From: Desulfobacteraceae bacterium | GTDB taxonomy: Bacteria > Desulfobacterota > Desulfobacteria > Desulfobacterales > Desulfobacteraceae | Assembly: GCA_024225895.1 (NCBI GenBank) | Contig: JAAEMC010001016.1 | Location: 1 to 16,024, forward strand | Direction of reading: 5' to 3' | Length of the DNA: 16,024 nt | Part shown: one piece after another, positions 1-6,728 of the stretch | How the letters are laid out: every line of letters starts with the position of its first letter | Position numbering within the stretch: the first letter of the stretch is position 1 | Notes under the pieces: model-generated | What the model was told of the DNA's origin: nothing | What the model saw: only the letters and a program-made list of their open reading frames with translations | Database searches by the model: none | Program-made: the position numbers and the translations under genes

Positions 1-453
1 AATCACAACAATATTCCGGTCCTGGTGCTCTCCATGCATGATGAATATCTTTATGCCCAAAGAGCGCTACATGCAGGTGCCCGAGGATATATAATGAAAC
101 AAGAGGCCATGGAATCTGTGGTTACTGCGGTCAGGCATGTTTTAAGCGGTAAAATTTATTTGAATGAAAATGTAAAAGAACATATTTTATCCAATATCGC
201 AGGAACCCCTAAATCCCGCGATAAAACCCCCATCGACAGGTTAACAGACCGGGAACTCCAGGTATTCAAGCTCGTTGGGCGCGGTTTTAGTACCAAAGAG
301 ATTGCCGAAAGACTTTTTTTAAGTATCAAAACCATTGGTACGTACCGGGAACGTATCAAGGAAAAACTGCATATTAAAAACGCTAATGAACTATTGCGGT
401 TTGCTGTTCATTTTGAAAAAACCGGTCAGATTCTGCCAAAAGAAACAACCTAA
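1..453 (+). CDS. Response regulator, NarL/FixJ (LuxR-type HTH) family, 5' end missing
   Basis: The reading frame is open from base 1 to the TAA at 451-453, so only the C-terminal ~150 residues are present; an in-frame GTG at 25 is an internal Val, not the start. What remains begins late in the receiver domain. It shows the beta-4 strand VLVLS, with Ser as the Thr/Ser switch residue, and GYIMK, whose Lys is the conserved phosphorylation-signalling Lys. The phospho-accepting Asp lies upstream of the window. After a linker comes a LuxR-type helix-turn-helix starting at RLTDRELQVFKLV, with the recognition-helix region STKEIAERLFLSIKTIGTY. Proteins of this architecture are DNA-binding partners of sensor histidine kinases. 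The target genes and partner kinase cannot be told from this fragment. The next gene starts 255 nt away behind its own promoter, so regulation of the acyl-CoA synthetase unit by this protein is only a possibility. Confidence 0.93.
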   Translation, partial: NHNNIPVLVLSMHDEYLYAQRALHAGARGYIMKQEAMESVVTAVRHVLSGKIYLNENVKEHILSNIAGTPKSRDKTPIDRLTDRELQVFKLVGRGFSTKEIAERLFLSIKTIGTYRERIKEKLHIKNANELLRFAVHFEKTGQILPKETT

Positions 454-500
454 CTTATCACTTCACACCCTACGTGTGTCTATCATTTGCCCTCTATGTA

Positions 501-520
501 GGTTTGTGCACCCACAAGCC
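501..520 (+). other. Short hairpin downstream of the response regulator
   Basis: GGTTTGTG (501-508) can pair with CACAAGCC (513-520) across a CACC loop, giving 8 bp with one G-U pair. No U-run follows, so it is not a standard intrinsic terminator, although it is the only obvious structure in the 255-nt gap after the response regulator. It may be chance or a weak RNA 3'-end element. Confidence 0.3.
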
Positions 521-571
521 ATGGTCCCTTCCAACCACATTCATTTTGGGTTTTCCACCGATTGTTAATTC

Positions 572-601
572 TTTACACCTTTACTACACCGATTTTATAA
601 G
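572..601 (+). promoter_or_regulatory. Predicted sigma-70-type promoter for the acyl-CoA synthetase unit
   Basis: TTTACA (572-577) and TATAAG (596-601) each match the -35/-10 consensus at five of six bases, with an 18-nt spacer. Transcription would start near 607-609 and give a ~100-nt leader before the ATG at 709. This is a motif match only. Confidence 0.5.
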
Positions 602-708
602 AAAATTTTTTATCGAGTTGGAAGGAGGTGGGACTGCACCCAAAAGATCCGGGTTAGACATTAACCTTTATTATAATAAACTTCATTTCAAAGGAAAAAG
701 GAAAAGAT

Positions 709-2334
709 ATGATAGTTCAACCGAATATGACAGACTATGACAAAGAGTATAAAGATTTTAAATGGGAAGTCCCCGAGCATTTTAATTTCGCTGGCGAGGT
801 CATTGACAAATGGGCTGAAGATAAAGAAAAACTGGCCATGTTATGGGTGGATGACAACGGTCTTGAGATAAAACAAACCTTTCACGATCTCAGCGTTGCA
901 TCCAAAAAAATGGCCAATGTTTTAAAAGAGCAGGGCATTGAACAGGGCGATGTGGTGATTGTTGTATTGCCCAGAAATATTGAATGGTGGGTCATTTTTA
1001 CTGCCTGTATCCGCATGGGCGCCTTGGTTGCCCCGGGAACTACACAGCTGACTGCAAAAGATTTGGAATTCCGCGCCAACAAATCAAATGCATCCTGTAT
1101 CATTACCAACTCCGAGATCGGAACAGAATTTGACAAAGTTGAGGATAAATGCGCGAACATTAAATCCAAAATCGTTATCGAAGAAAAGAAAGAAGGCTGG
1201 CTCTTTTTTAATGATGCCATGAATGCCGCATCCGACCAGTTTGAAACCGCAAAAACCAAAGCGGACGATAATTGTCTTGTCTATTTTACATCCGGTACCA
1301 CCGGATTCCCAAAAATGGCTTTGCATGCCCATTCCTATGCAATCGGCCATAAGGTGACCGGGAAATACTGGCTGGACCTGAAACCCGAAGACATGCACTG
1401 GAATGTCAGCGATACAGGCTGGGCCAAAGCTGCATGGTCAAGCTATTTCGGTCCATGGAACCAGGGTGCTGCTCAATTTATTCACCACACAGACCGTTTT
1501 GACCCTAAAACAACATTGGATCTTCTGGCCAAACACCCCATTACCACCATGTGTGGTGCCCCAACCATATACAGAATGCTGGTTCTTGAAGATCTCTCCC
1601 AATACAATTTCCCTGCATTAAGACATTGTGTCGGCGCTGGAGAACCTTTAAATCCTGAAATTATTGATGTCTGGAAAAAAGCCACAGACTGCACGATTCG
1701 TGATGGCTACGGCCAGACAGAAACAGTACTTCTTTGCGGAAGCTTTCCTTGCATCGAACCCCGTTTCGGCTCCATGGGCAAACCAACACCAGGTATTCAG
1801 CTACACGTGATTGATGAAGAAGGAAAAATATTACCGCCCAACCAGGAAGGCGATATTGCAGTGAAAATTGAACCGGAAAGACCGGTCGGCTTGTTTAAAG
1901 AATACTGGAAAGAACCGGATAGAACAGCATCTGCCTTCATCGACGGCTGGTATTTAACCGGTGACAAGGCATATGTAGATGAGGACGGCTACTTCTGGTT
2001 TGTTGGAAGGTCTGATGATGTTATCCTGACTTCAGGATACCGTATCGGCCCCTTTGAGGTGGAAAGCGCTTTGATTGAGCATGCCGCTGTCGCAGAATCT
2101 GCCGTTGTTTCAAGCCCGGATGAAACCCGCGGAGAGGTTGTAAAAGCCTTTGTTATTTTATCTGCACAATATGAAGCCAGTGATGACCTGGTCAAAGAAC
2201 TCCAGAACCATGTGAAAACCACTACCGCACCCTACAAATACCCTCGGAAAATTGAATTTGTCAAAGAATTACCCAAGACCATCAGTGGCAAAATACGCAG
2301 AATTGAGCTCAGAGACGCAGAGTGGGGCAGATAA
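709..2334 (+). CDS. AMP-forming acyl-CoA synthetase (medium-chain/ACSM-like)
   Basis: This 541-residue protein of the ANL adenylating superfamily activates a carboxylic acid with ATP and CoA to acyl-CoA, AMP and PPi in the cytoplasm. The core motifs are intact: the phosphate-binding loop TSGTTGFPK (194-202), GYGQTE (333-338), the hinge region YLTGD (415-419) followed by DGYFWFVGRSDDVI, and PKTISGKIRR (522-531), whose Lys528 is the adenylation lysine. Length and the segment HWNVSDTGWAKAAWSSYFGPW-like at ~230-250 (first part HWNVSDTGWAKA) resemble medium-chain acyl-CoA ligases rather than the longer acetyl-CoA synthetases. ATG 709 is preceded by AAGGA at 698-702 (6-nt spacing); a second ATG at 727 lacks an equally good site. 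The sodium:solute symporter downstream suggests uptake and activation of one acid. The substrate (short- or medium-chain fatty acid, or an aryl acid) cannot be fixed from sequence alone. Confidence 0.93.
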   Translation: MIVQPNMTDYDKEYKDFKWEVPEHFNFAGEVIDKWAEDKEKLAMLWVDDNGLEIKQTFHDLSVASKKMANVLKEQGIEQGDVVIVVLPRNIEWWVIFTACIRMGALVAPGTTQLTAKDLEFRANKSNASCIITNSEIGTEFDKVEDKCANIKSKIVIEEKKEGWLFFNDAMNAASDQFETAKTKADDNCLVYFTSGTTGFPKMALHAHSYAIGHKVTGKYWLDLKPEDMHWNVSDTGWAKAAWSSYFGPWNQGAAQFIHHTDRFDPKTTLDLLAKHPITTMCGAPTIYRMLVLEDLSQYNFPALRHCVGAGEPLNPEIIDVWKKATDCTIRDGYGQTETVLLCGSFPCIEPRFGSMGKPTPGIQLHVIDEEGKILPPNQEGDIAVKIEPERPVGLFKEYWKEPDRTASAFIDGWYLTGDKAYVDEDGYFWFVGRSDDVILTSGYRIGPFEVESALIEHAAVAESAVVSSPDETRGEVVKAFVILSAQYEASDDLVKELQNHVKTTTAPYKYPRKIEFVKELPKTISGKIRRIELRDAEWGR

Positions 2335-2370
2335 AATAATCGCCTTTGAATTATAGTTTTTATCCGCCTT

Positions 2371-2414
2371 GTTTCAGGCACCTGGATTTTTAACTCAAAC
2401 CGGGAGCCTGAAAC
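2371..2414 (+). other. Long intercistronic hairpin
   Basis: GTTTCAGGC (2371-2379) is an exact inverted repeat of GCCTGAAAC (2406-2414). Inside it CCTGG (2381-2385) pairs with CCGGG (2400-2404) through one G-U pair. The result is ~14 bp broken only by an A/A mismatch, with a 14-nt loop. No U-tract follows (TAATAACTA), so it is a poor intrinsic terminator. It could be an mRNA stabiliser or processing site that sets synthetase and transporter transcript levels apart. Confidence 0.55.
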
Positions 2415-2453
2415 TAATAACTATATTAAACAACCTTTAAGGAGTTCCATGCA

Positions 2454-2753
2454 ATGAAAGAAAAACTATACAAAAAAGAAATCACCATAACCATTATCTT
2501 CTCCGTACTCCTTCTCTTAATGGGACACTCTGCCTCTATATTTGTTCTCTTCCCCAGCCTTCAAACCGGAACCTTATGGGGATTTCCCGTACAATATATC
2601 GTTCCCATCCTCTTAGGCTGGTTCGGCATTGCAGCGGTCTGCCTTGTCATGACTATTGTGTGCAATAAATTTGATGATGAAATGGAAGAATTTGTCAGCC
2701 AGCTGCCCCCGGTAGTTGAAACTGAAACCGATACAAAAAAAATATATGAATAA
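2454..2753 (+). CDS. Small two-helix membrane protein, putative accessory subunit of the symporter
   Basis: The 99-residue product has a basic N-terminus (MKEKLYKKE), one hydrophobic helix at about residues 10-34, a short Thr/Gly/Trp loop, a second helix at about 45-70, and an acidic tail rich in Glu and Asp. TAAGGAG at 2438-2444 supports ATG 2454; an ATG at 2449 would end after two codons. Its stop at 2751-2753 lies 11 nt before the symporter start and overlaps that gene's ribosome-binding site, which implies tight co-expression. Small two-helix proteins (for example the DUF4212 and YhdT types) often precede sodium:solute symporters; assignment to one such family is by size, topology and position, not a firm motif. 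The likely role is assembly or regulation of the transporter in the inner membrane. Confidence 0.8.
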   Translation: MKEKLYKKEITITIIFSVLLLLMGHSASIFVLFPSLQTGTLWGFPVQYIVPILLGWFGIAAVCLVMTIVCNKFDDEMEEFVSQLPPVVETETDTKKIYE

Positions 2754-2764
2754 GGAGGAGGATT

Positions 2765-4399
2765 ATGCCTGCGGAATATGCACTAAGTAATGTTTGGATT
2801 GGAATTGGGATTGTCATTATCCTTTTTGCTATTTTTTATACAGTGGGTTGGTTTGCCAGCCAAAAGACCACATCAGATGAAGATTTTTACGCAGCCGGAT
2901 TTTCCATCGGGCCTGTTACCAATGGTCTTGGTATGGCAGCCACCTGGGCAAGTCTTGCCACATTTTTAGGAGTTATTGCCTTGATTCTTAAATTGCAGGT
3001 TCCCTTTGTCTACCTGTGGATTCAATGGGCAATTTCCATACCCCTTTTAACTCTTCTTTATGGGACCAGCCTGCGGCGTATGAAAGCCTTCACCCCTGCC
3101 ACATTTATCAGACAAAGATATGGGAAGGGCGCTACAATAGTCATTGTATGCTGGATGATTCTTATCATGGTCATGTATGCCTTAGGGCAGATGATAGGCC
3201 TTGGCCGGGCGTTCGAACTGCTTTTTGGCGTGCCCTATAATTATGCCATTGTAGTTGCGGGTCTGGCTACAGTTGGTTTTATTACCATCGGCGGTATGTA
3301 TGGCGCATCTTACAATGCTGCTTTCCAGATGGTGGTTATGACCATTGCCATGATTGTTCCCATGGGCGCCATTATGAAAGCTATGGGATCTTCAGGCTGG
3401 TGGTTTCCGCCCCTGGCCTACGGTGACATGGTGCCGGATATGATCAAAGCCATCCCTACATTTTTTGATCTAAAATATGATTTCAGATGGTATTTTGCAC
3501 TGATTCCAGCCTTCACTTTAGGGCCTGTGGCATTACCACATCTGGCCATGAAGGTCTTTACATCGTCTTCGGTTAAAAGCGCCCGGTGGGCAGTGGTTTG
3601 GTTTGCCCTCTTTTTAGGCCTGCTCTTTTCCGGTACCTATGTTGTTGGATTTGCCGGCAACTTTTTTACGGCTACTACCGGTAAAATCATAGAAAAACCA
3701 GACCAGACCATCCTAATTTTAAATGTCTTTTATAATCCGACCCTGGTTGCAGCCTTTGTAATGGGCGGTGCCCTTGCTGCAGGGCTTTCCACCATCGGTG
3801 GCAATTTAATGGCAATTGCAGGTCTTGTAGGAAGTGACCTCTTAGGAATTATCGCACCGGATATGGAATCGAATAAAAAGGTTAAATGGGGTTATGTTGC
3901 CCTTGCTATTGGCGGTGTTCTGGCCATTCTCATGGCATTTAAACCGCCCAAGTTTTTGGTAACTTCAATTCTCTGGGCCTTTGGACTTCTGGCCACCACT
4001 GCGACGCCTGCCATTCTTTTAGGCGTATGGTGGAAAGAAGCCAACAAACTGGCTTTGATGATATCCTCCATCTTTTGCGGCTTTCTTTACATCTTCATAT
4101 CCCCCCATGTTATTCCTTCGATTTGCATTGGAACAGGATTAGTTGCAAAACTTGGTATGTCAGGCGGAATGGTCACCATCCCCTTGAGCTTTGCCATGTT
4201 TATCATCTTGTCCATTGTCTTTAACCGGGTCCACCTCTTCCAGGCTTTTGCACCGACTCTGACAGACAAGAAAGTAATCGACACTATCCATGGATGGGGT
4301 ACCGATTATGAAGAAACCCGTTACAACGGCGTGACATGGCCGTTGATCCTTGCTGCCGGATGTATGTGTGTATTTTCCTGGGGATTAATACCCTGGTAG
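2765..4399 (+). CDS. Sodium:solute symporter family permease (monocarboxylate/acetate-type)
   Basis: This 544-residue, highly hydrophobic protein has about 13 predicted membrane helices, as expected for the SSS family. The region after helix 1, SDEDFYAAGFSIGPVTNGL (37-55), and the following AATWASLATFLG (58-69) match the family signature around the first sodium-coupled helices. A cytoplasmic C-terminal stretch precedes a last helix ending in WGLIPW. These permeases import a solute with Na+; family members near acyl-CoA synthetases usually carry acetate, pyruvate or other monocarboxylates. The exceptionally strong ribosome-binding site AAGGAGGAGG (2752-2761) precedes ATG 2765. Together with the small membrane protein and the synthetase upstream it forms a plausible uptake-and-activation module. 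The substrate is inferred from context only. Confidence 0.92.
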   Translation: MPAEYALSNVWIGIGIVIILFAIFYTVGWFASQKTTSDEDFYAAGFSIGPVTNGLGMAATWASLATFLGVIALILKLQVPFVYLWIQWAISIPLLTLLYGTSLRRMKAFTPATFIRQRYGKGATIVIVCWMILIMVMYALGQMIGLGRAFELLFGVPYNYAIVVAGLATVGFITIGGMYGASYNAAFQMVVMTIAMIVPMGAIMKAMGSSGWWFPPLAYGDMVPDMIKAIPTFFDLKYDFRWYFALIPAFTLGPVALPHLAMKVFTSSSVKSARWAVVWFALFLGLLFSGTYVVGFAGNFFTATTGKIIEKPDQTILILNVFYNPTLVAAFVMGGALAAGLSTIGGNLMAIAGLVGSDLLGIIAPDMESNKKVKWGYVALAIGGVLAILMAFKPPKFLVTSILWAFGLLATTATPAILLGVWWKEANKLALMISSIFCGFLYIFISPHVIPSICIGTGLVAKLGMSGGMVTIPLSFAMFIILSIVFNRVHLFQAFAPTLTDKKVIDTIHGWGTDYEETRYNGVTWPLILAAGCMCVFSWGLIPW

Positions 4400-4416
4400 G
4401 CATATTAAATAATTCA

Positions 4417-4498
4417 TATAGGGGCGGACCTGTGTGTCCGCCCTTTTCAGAGTCTGTACTATTGTTGAGACGGGCAGACACACAGGTCTGCCCCTACA
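4417..4498 (+). repeat. Inverted pair of REP-like palindromes (BIME-like element)
   Basis: Two 27-nt units face each other: 4417-4443 and, inverted, 4472-4498, agreeing at 24 of 27 positions after reverse-complementing. Each forms its own 8-bp hairpin: GGGCGGAC/GTCCGCCC in the left unit and GGGCAGAC/GTCTGCCC in the right. The two differences inside the stem are a compensatory G-C to A-T pair change. The units can also pair with each other across a 28-nt spacer. The left hairpin is followed by TTTT, so it may end transcription after the symporter, whose stop is at 4397-4399. REP elements are usually mobilised by RAYT (TnpA-REP) transposases encoded elsewhere; none is in this window. Confidence 0.85.
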
Positions 4499-4513
4499 TT
4501 TTTCGGGAATATC

Positions 4514-5065
4514 ATGAACGACTACCTTAAAGCTATGTCTGGTATTTTATTGTTTAATATCAGAGTGTTACACAAAATAAAACAAAAGCGTATCCAACTT
4601 TACTGCATAATAAATGTTACCATACTTGGCCTTATCTACGGCATTTTTGCTTTTTCTTTCAGTCAGACGCTGCTCATTGAAAAAGGAGTTGATCCTTCTT
4701 CATTTAATGCGTTTAAAATCATATTTGCAGGTATTCCTGTCGCCTTTTTGATGCATGGAGGTGCCTCGCTGTTTATCTGGGTCTTTTTAAAAGCCATTGG
4801 AGGAAAAAATGATTTTTTAGGCGCCTATTTTCATATGGGTATTGCCGCCATTGCCCTTTGGCCGGCAGCTCCTTTTGCAGCAGCTTTCCAGATCGGTATT
4901 TTTCAGCCTACTATTTTATGGCTTGCTATTATTACGGTATGTTACGGCATTGGTGTGAACTTTGCCGTCATAAAAAATGCTTATCAATTGACCCGCCTGA
5001 AAATGGTCATAGCCTCCACTGTATCAACAGCCTATATTGGTTGCTTCCTATATCTGTGGCTTTAA
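4514..5065 (+). CDS. Yip1-like integral membrane protein of unknown function
   Basis: The 183-residue product has a basic, probably cytoplasmic N-terminus (HKIKQKR near residue 20) and about five hydrophobic segments, roughly at residues 30-50, 68-95, 105-128, 132-152 and 162-182. A Gly/Ala-rich third segment and this spacing resemble the bacterial Yip1 domain, whose biochemical role is not established. ATG 4514 has only a weak upstream GGGA at 4505-4508, and the gene sits directly behind the REP pair, so translation may be poor or the start may differ. It is probably not part of the cobalamin operon, since the riboswitch promoter lies after its stop. The family assignment is tentative. Confidence 0.6.
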   Translation: MNDYLKAMSGILLFNIRVLHKIKQKRIQLYCIINVTILGLIYGIFAFSFSQTLLIEKGVDPSSFNAFKIIFAGIPVAFLMHGGASLFIWVFLKAIGGKNDFLGAYFHMGIAAIALWPAAPFAAAFQIGIFQPTILWLAIITVCYGIGVNFAVIKNAYQLTRLKMVIASTVSTAYIGCFLYLWL

Positions 5066-5107
5066 AGATATAGCTGATGATAACTACCTCTAATTACAAA
5101 GTTTTAC

Positions 5108-5136
5108 TTGACACAAAGAGACTTTCCGTCTATTTT
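5108..5136 (+). promoter_or_regulatory. Predicted sigma-70 promoter of the cobalamin operon
   Basis: A perfect TTGACA (-35, 5108-5113) is followed after 17 nt by TATTTT (5131-5136), a four-of-six match to the -10 box. Transcription would start around 5142-5144, exactly at the 5' edge of the riboswitch aptamer, which supports the call. Confidence 0.7.
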
Positions 5137-5140
5137 GTTC

Positions 5141-5310
5141 CGATGTACCAGGTGCTGCATCGCAGATAATAGGGAATCCTGTTAAAATCAGGAACGGACC
5201 CGCCGCTGTAGCCGGGGATGAACGCCACAATCGCCACTGTTGAGTTCCTAAATGAAAATGGGAAGGTGTGGTCAGTAAACAGATCCGGAAGTCAGAAAAC
5301 CTGCCTGGGC
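5141..5310 (+). promoter_or_regulatory. Cobalamin (adenosylcobalamin-type) riboswitch aptamer
   Basis: Conserved cobalamin-riboswitch segments occur in the right order. There is GGTGC near 5151, AATAGGGAATCCTGTTAAAA around 5168-5187, then the hallmark CCGCCGCTGTAGCCGGGGA near 5200-5218. GCCACTG follows near 5233 with GGGAAGGTG after it, and last comes CCGGAAGTCAGAAAACCTG ending at 5303. CCAGG (5148-5152) can pair with CCTGG (5304-5308) to close the P1 stem. An intrinsic terminator lies ~65 nt downstream, so binding of cobalamin most likely stops transcription of the uptake and synthesis genes. Any open frame across this stretch is spurious. Confidence 0.93.
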
Positions 5311-5374
5311 ATAGTATTGATTGTATTGCTCGCGAGGATTTGGGCTGATCAGCATAATGAGGAAAAATACGGTT

Positions 5375-5408
5375 CCCCTGCTGGAAATATTTCTGGCAGG
5401 GGTTTTTT
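5375..5408 (+). terminator. Rho-independent terminator, expression platform of the riboswitch
   Basis: CCCCTGC (5375-5381) pairs with GCAGGGG (5396-5402). The helix extends through two G-U pairs to GAA/TTC, and TTTTTT follows at 5403-5408. Its place between aptamer and first gene marks transcriptional attenuation. Part of its 3' arm, GGCAGG (5395-5400), is also complementary to CCTGCC (5300-5305) in the aptamer, a possible antiterminator pairing. Confidence 0.9.
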
Positions 5409-5464
5409 ATTATGCCCTATCCCGTGTTATTTTAATTATTAAATAACAAGGAGATTTATTAAGA

Positions 5465-5677
5465 ATGGCAAGAACAAAAAAGAGACAAGAAGTGGCAATA
5501 ATCCATCCTATGTTTCACATGAAACATGACCATTGGGTAGGGTTTGTTCGCATAGGGGCAGACATCTTTTCCAATCACATTAAGGATGCTGGCAAAGCTT
5601 CAGGCATACGTACCAAAAAGTTTGACATTAACGCCATAGGATTTGGCACGGGTCTGAAAGGCATGGCACAAGTTTGA
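5465..5677 (+). CDS. Small protein of unknown function with a His/Met-rich stretch, first gene of the cobalamin operon
   Basis: The 70-residue product starts at ATG 5465 behind AAGGAG (5448-5453, 11-nt spacing) and ends in a TGA that overlaps the permease TTG start, so it is probably translated and coupled. I do not recognise the family. Visible features are a basic N-terminus (ARTKKRQE), then HPMFHMKHDHW at residues 14-24 with four His (14, 18, 21, 23) and two Met, then a soluble-looking remainder with another basic patch (RTKK) and a Gly-rich end. There is no signal peptide and no membrane segment. As the first gene after a cobalamin riboswitch, a metal (cobalt) binding or delivery role is tempting. 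However, the MFHMKH part is encoded by the parS-like palindrome at 5511-5526, so the His/Met pattern may be a by-product of a DNA site. It could also be a remnant of a larger gene. Confidence 0.6.
   Translation: MARTKKRQEVAIIHPMFHMKHDHWVGFVRIGADIFSNHIKDAGKASGIRTKKFDINAIGFGTGLKGMAQV
5511..5526 (+). promoter_or_regulatory. parS-like ParB-binding site, copy 1
   Basis: TGTTTCACATGAAACA differs from the widespread chromosomal parS consensus TGTTTCACGTGAAACA only at the ninth base. It lies inside the small leader gene, starting at the second base of a Met codon and covering residues 16-21. An identical 16-mer lies at 10865-10880. Function as a ParB site is inferred from sequence only. Confidence 0.6.
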
Positions 5678-6717
5678 GTTTACCGGTTGCCATAGACAAA
5701 AGGAGGACGGGATATCTGGTGGTCTTGTTCTCCTTTTTCCTGACAGGGATGATCCTTCTATCTCTTTCCTTGGGATATATAAAAATTCCTGTTGCGGATA
5801 TTGTAAAAATTCTCTTTGCAAAAGCCTTTGGCAGACTTGATATATTACAGAGCACCAGCGAAACCTTTACTGCTGTCATCTTTGAAGTACGCCTTCCAAG
5901 GATTCTTACCTGCACCGTTGTTGGTGCCGCCCTGGCCGTTTCAGGCACATTGTTCCAGGGGATTTTACTCAATCCTTTAGCAGACCCTTACACGCTTGGC
6001 GTTTCTGCCGGGGCAGCCTTTGGTGCAAGTATTGCAATTTTATTAAATTTAGGGGCAGCCTTTGTTTCCATTCCGCTCTTTGCTTTTGCAGGAGCGTGTA
6101 CCACACTGTTTTTTGTCATTTTTCTTTCCTATTCCTCCAAGAACGCATTTTCAGGTCTATCATCCAACAACTTAATTTTGTCCGGCATTATTGTTGCCGC
6201 TATTTTATCAGCCGGGATCAGTTTCTTAAAATTCGTTGCCAATGAACAGGTCTCTGTTATCATTTTCTGGCTCATGGGAAGTTTTGCATCCAAAACATGG
6301 GCAAATTTTTCTCTGGTCTTATGCTTTTTGGTGGTTGGATACTTCATCAGTCTCTTTTATGCCAGAGATCTGAATCTAATCTGCCTGGGCGACCGCTCTG
6401 CCGCAAGCCTTGGCGTTGATCTTAAAAAAACAACATTGATTCTCCTTGTAACAGGCTCCATGCTTGCTGCCATTTGCGTGTCTGTTTCCGGAATTATCGG
6501 TTTTATCGGACTTCTTGTTCCGCATATGATTCGGTTTGTAACTGGCCCCGACCACCGCAGGCTTATCCCGGTGGCCTTGCTGGCCGGTGGCATCTTATTA
6601 TTGCTTGCTGATACCGTCACCCGGGCAGTACTTCCCCATGAAATCCCCATCGGTGTTCTGACCGCCTTGATTGGCGGCCCTGTCTTTTGTTGGATTTTTA
6701 AAAAGAGCCGAATGTAA
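5674..6717 (+). CDS. btuC: FecCD/BtuC-family ABC transporter permease
   Basis: This 347-residue integral membrane protein of the BtuC/FecCD family forms the channel of an importer for vitamin B12, other corrinoids or metal chelates. Family hallmarks are RLPRIL (73-78), NPLADPYTLGVSAGAAFGA (100-118), the ATPase-coupling region LGDRSAASLGVDL (238-250) and GFIGLLVPHMIR (276-287). About ten membrane helices are predicted, and the length is normal for the family. The chosen TTG start overlaps the previous stop (TTGA) and gives a short basic N-terminus before helix 1. An alternative GTG at 5719 has AGGAGG at 5701-5706 but leaves less N-terminus. The gene is followed 11 nt later by its ATPase. Control by the cobalamin riboswitch points to corrinoid uptake, though cobalt- or iron-chelate transport by this family cannot be excluded. 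Confidence 0.88.
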   Translation: MSLPVAIDKRRTGYLVVLFSFFLTGMILLSLSLGYIKIPVADIVKILFAKAFGRLDILQSTSETFTAVIFEVRLPRILTCTVVGAALAVSGTLFQGILLNPLADPYTLGVSAGAAFGASIAILLNLGAAFVSIPLFAFAGACTTLFFVIFLSYSSKNAFSGLSSNNLILSGIIVAAILSAGISFLKFVANEQVSVIIFWLMGSFASKTWANFSLVLCFLVVGYFISLFYARDLNLICLGDRSAASLGVDLKKTTLILLVTGSMLAAICVSVSGIIGFIGLLVPHMIRFVTGPDHRRLIPVALLAGGILLLLADTVTRAVLPHEIPIGVLTALIGGPVFCWIFKKSRM

Positions 6718-6728
6718 ATGGAGGAGCA

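Noticed and set aside
335-740. Two short open frames between the response regulator and the acyl-CoA synthetase
   Set aside because: They overlap real genes out of frame, lack ribosome-binding sites and give no plausible protein.
5218-5442. Open frame across the riboswitch and terminator
   Set aside because: It covers conserved aptamer segments and the terminator hairpin, has no ribosome-binding site, and its product resembles nothing.
5553-5564. TAGGGGCAGAC in the small leader gene resembles the arm of the REP-like unit
   Set aside because: Only about 11 bases match, with no second arm and no hairpin, so it is most likely chance.
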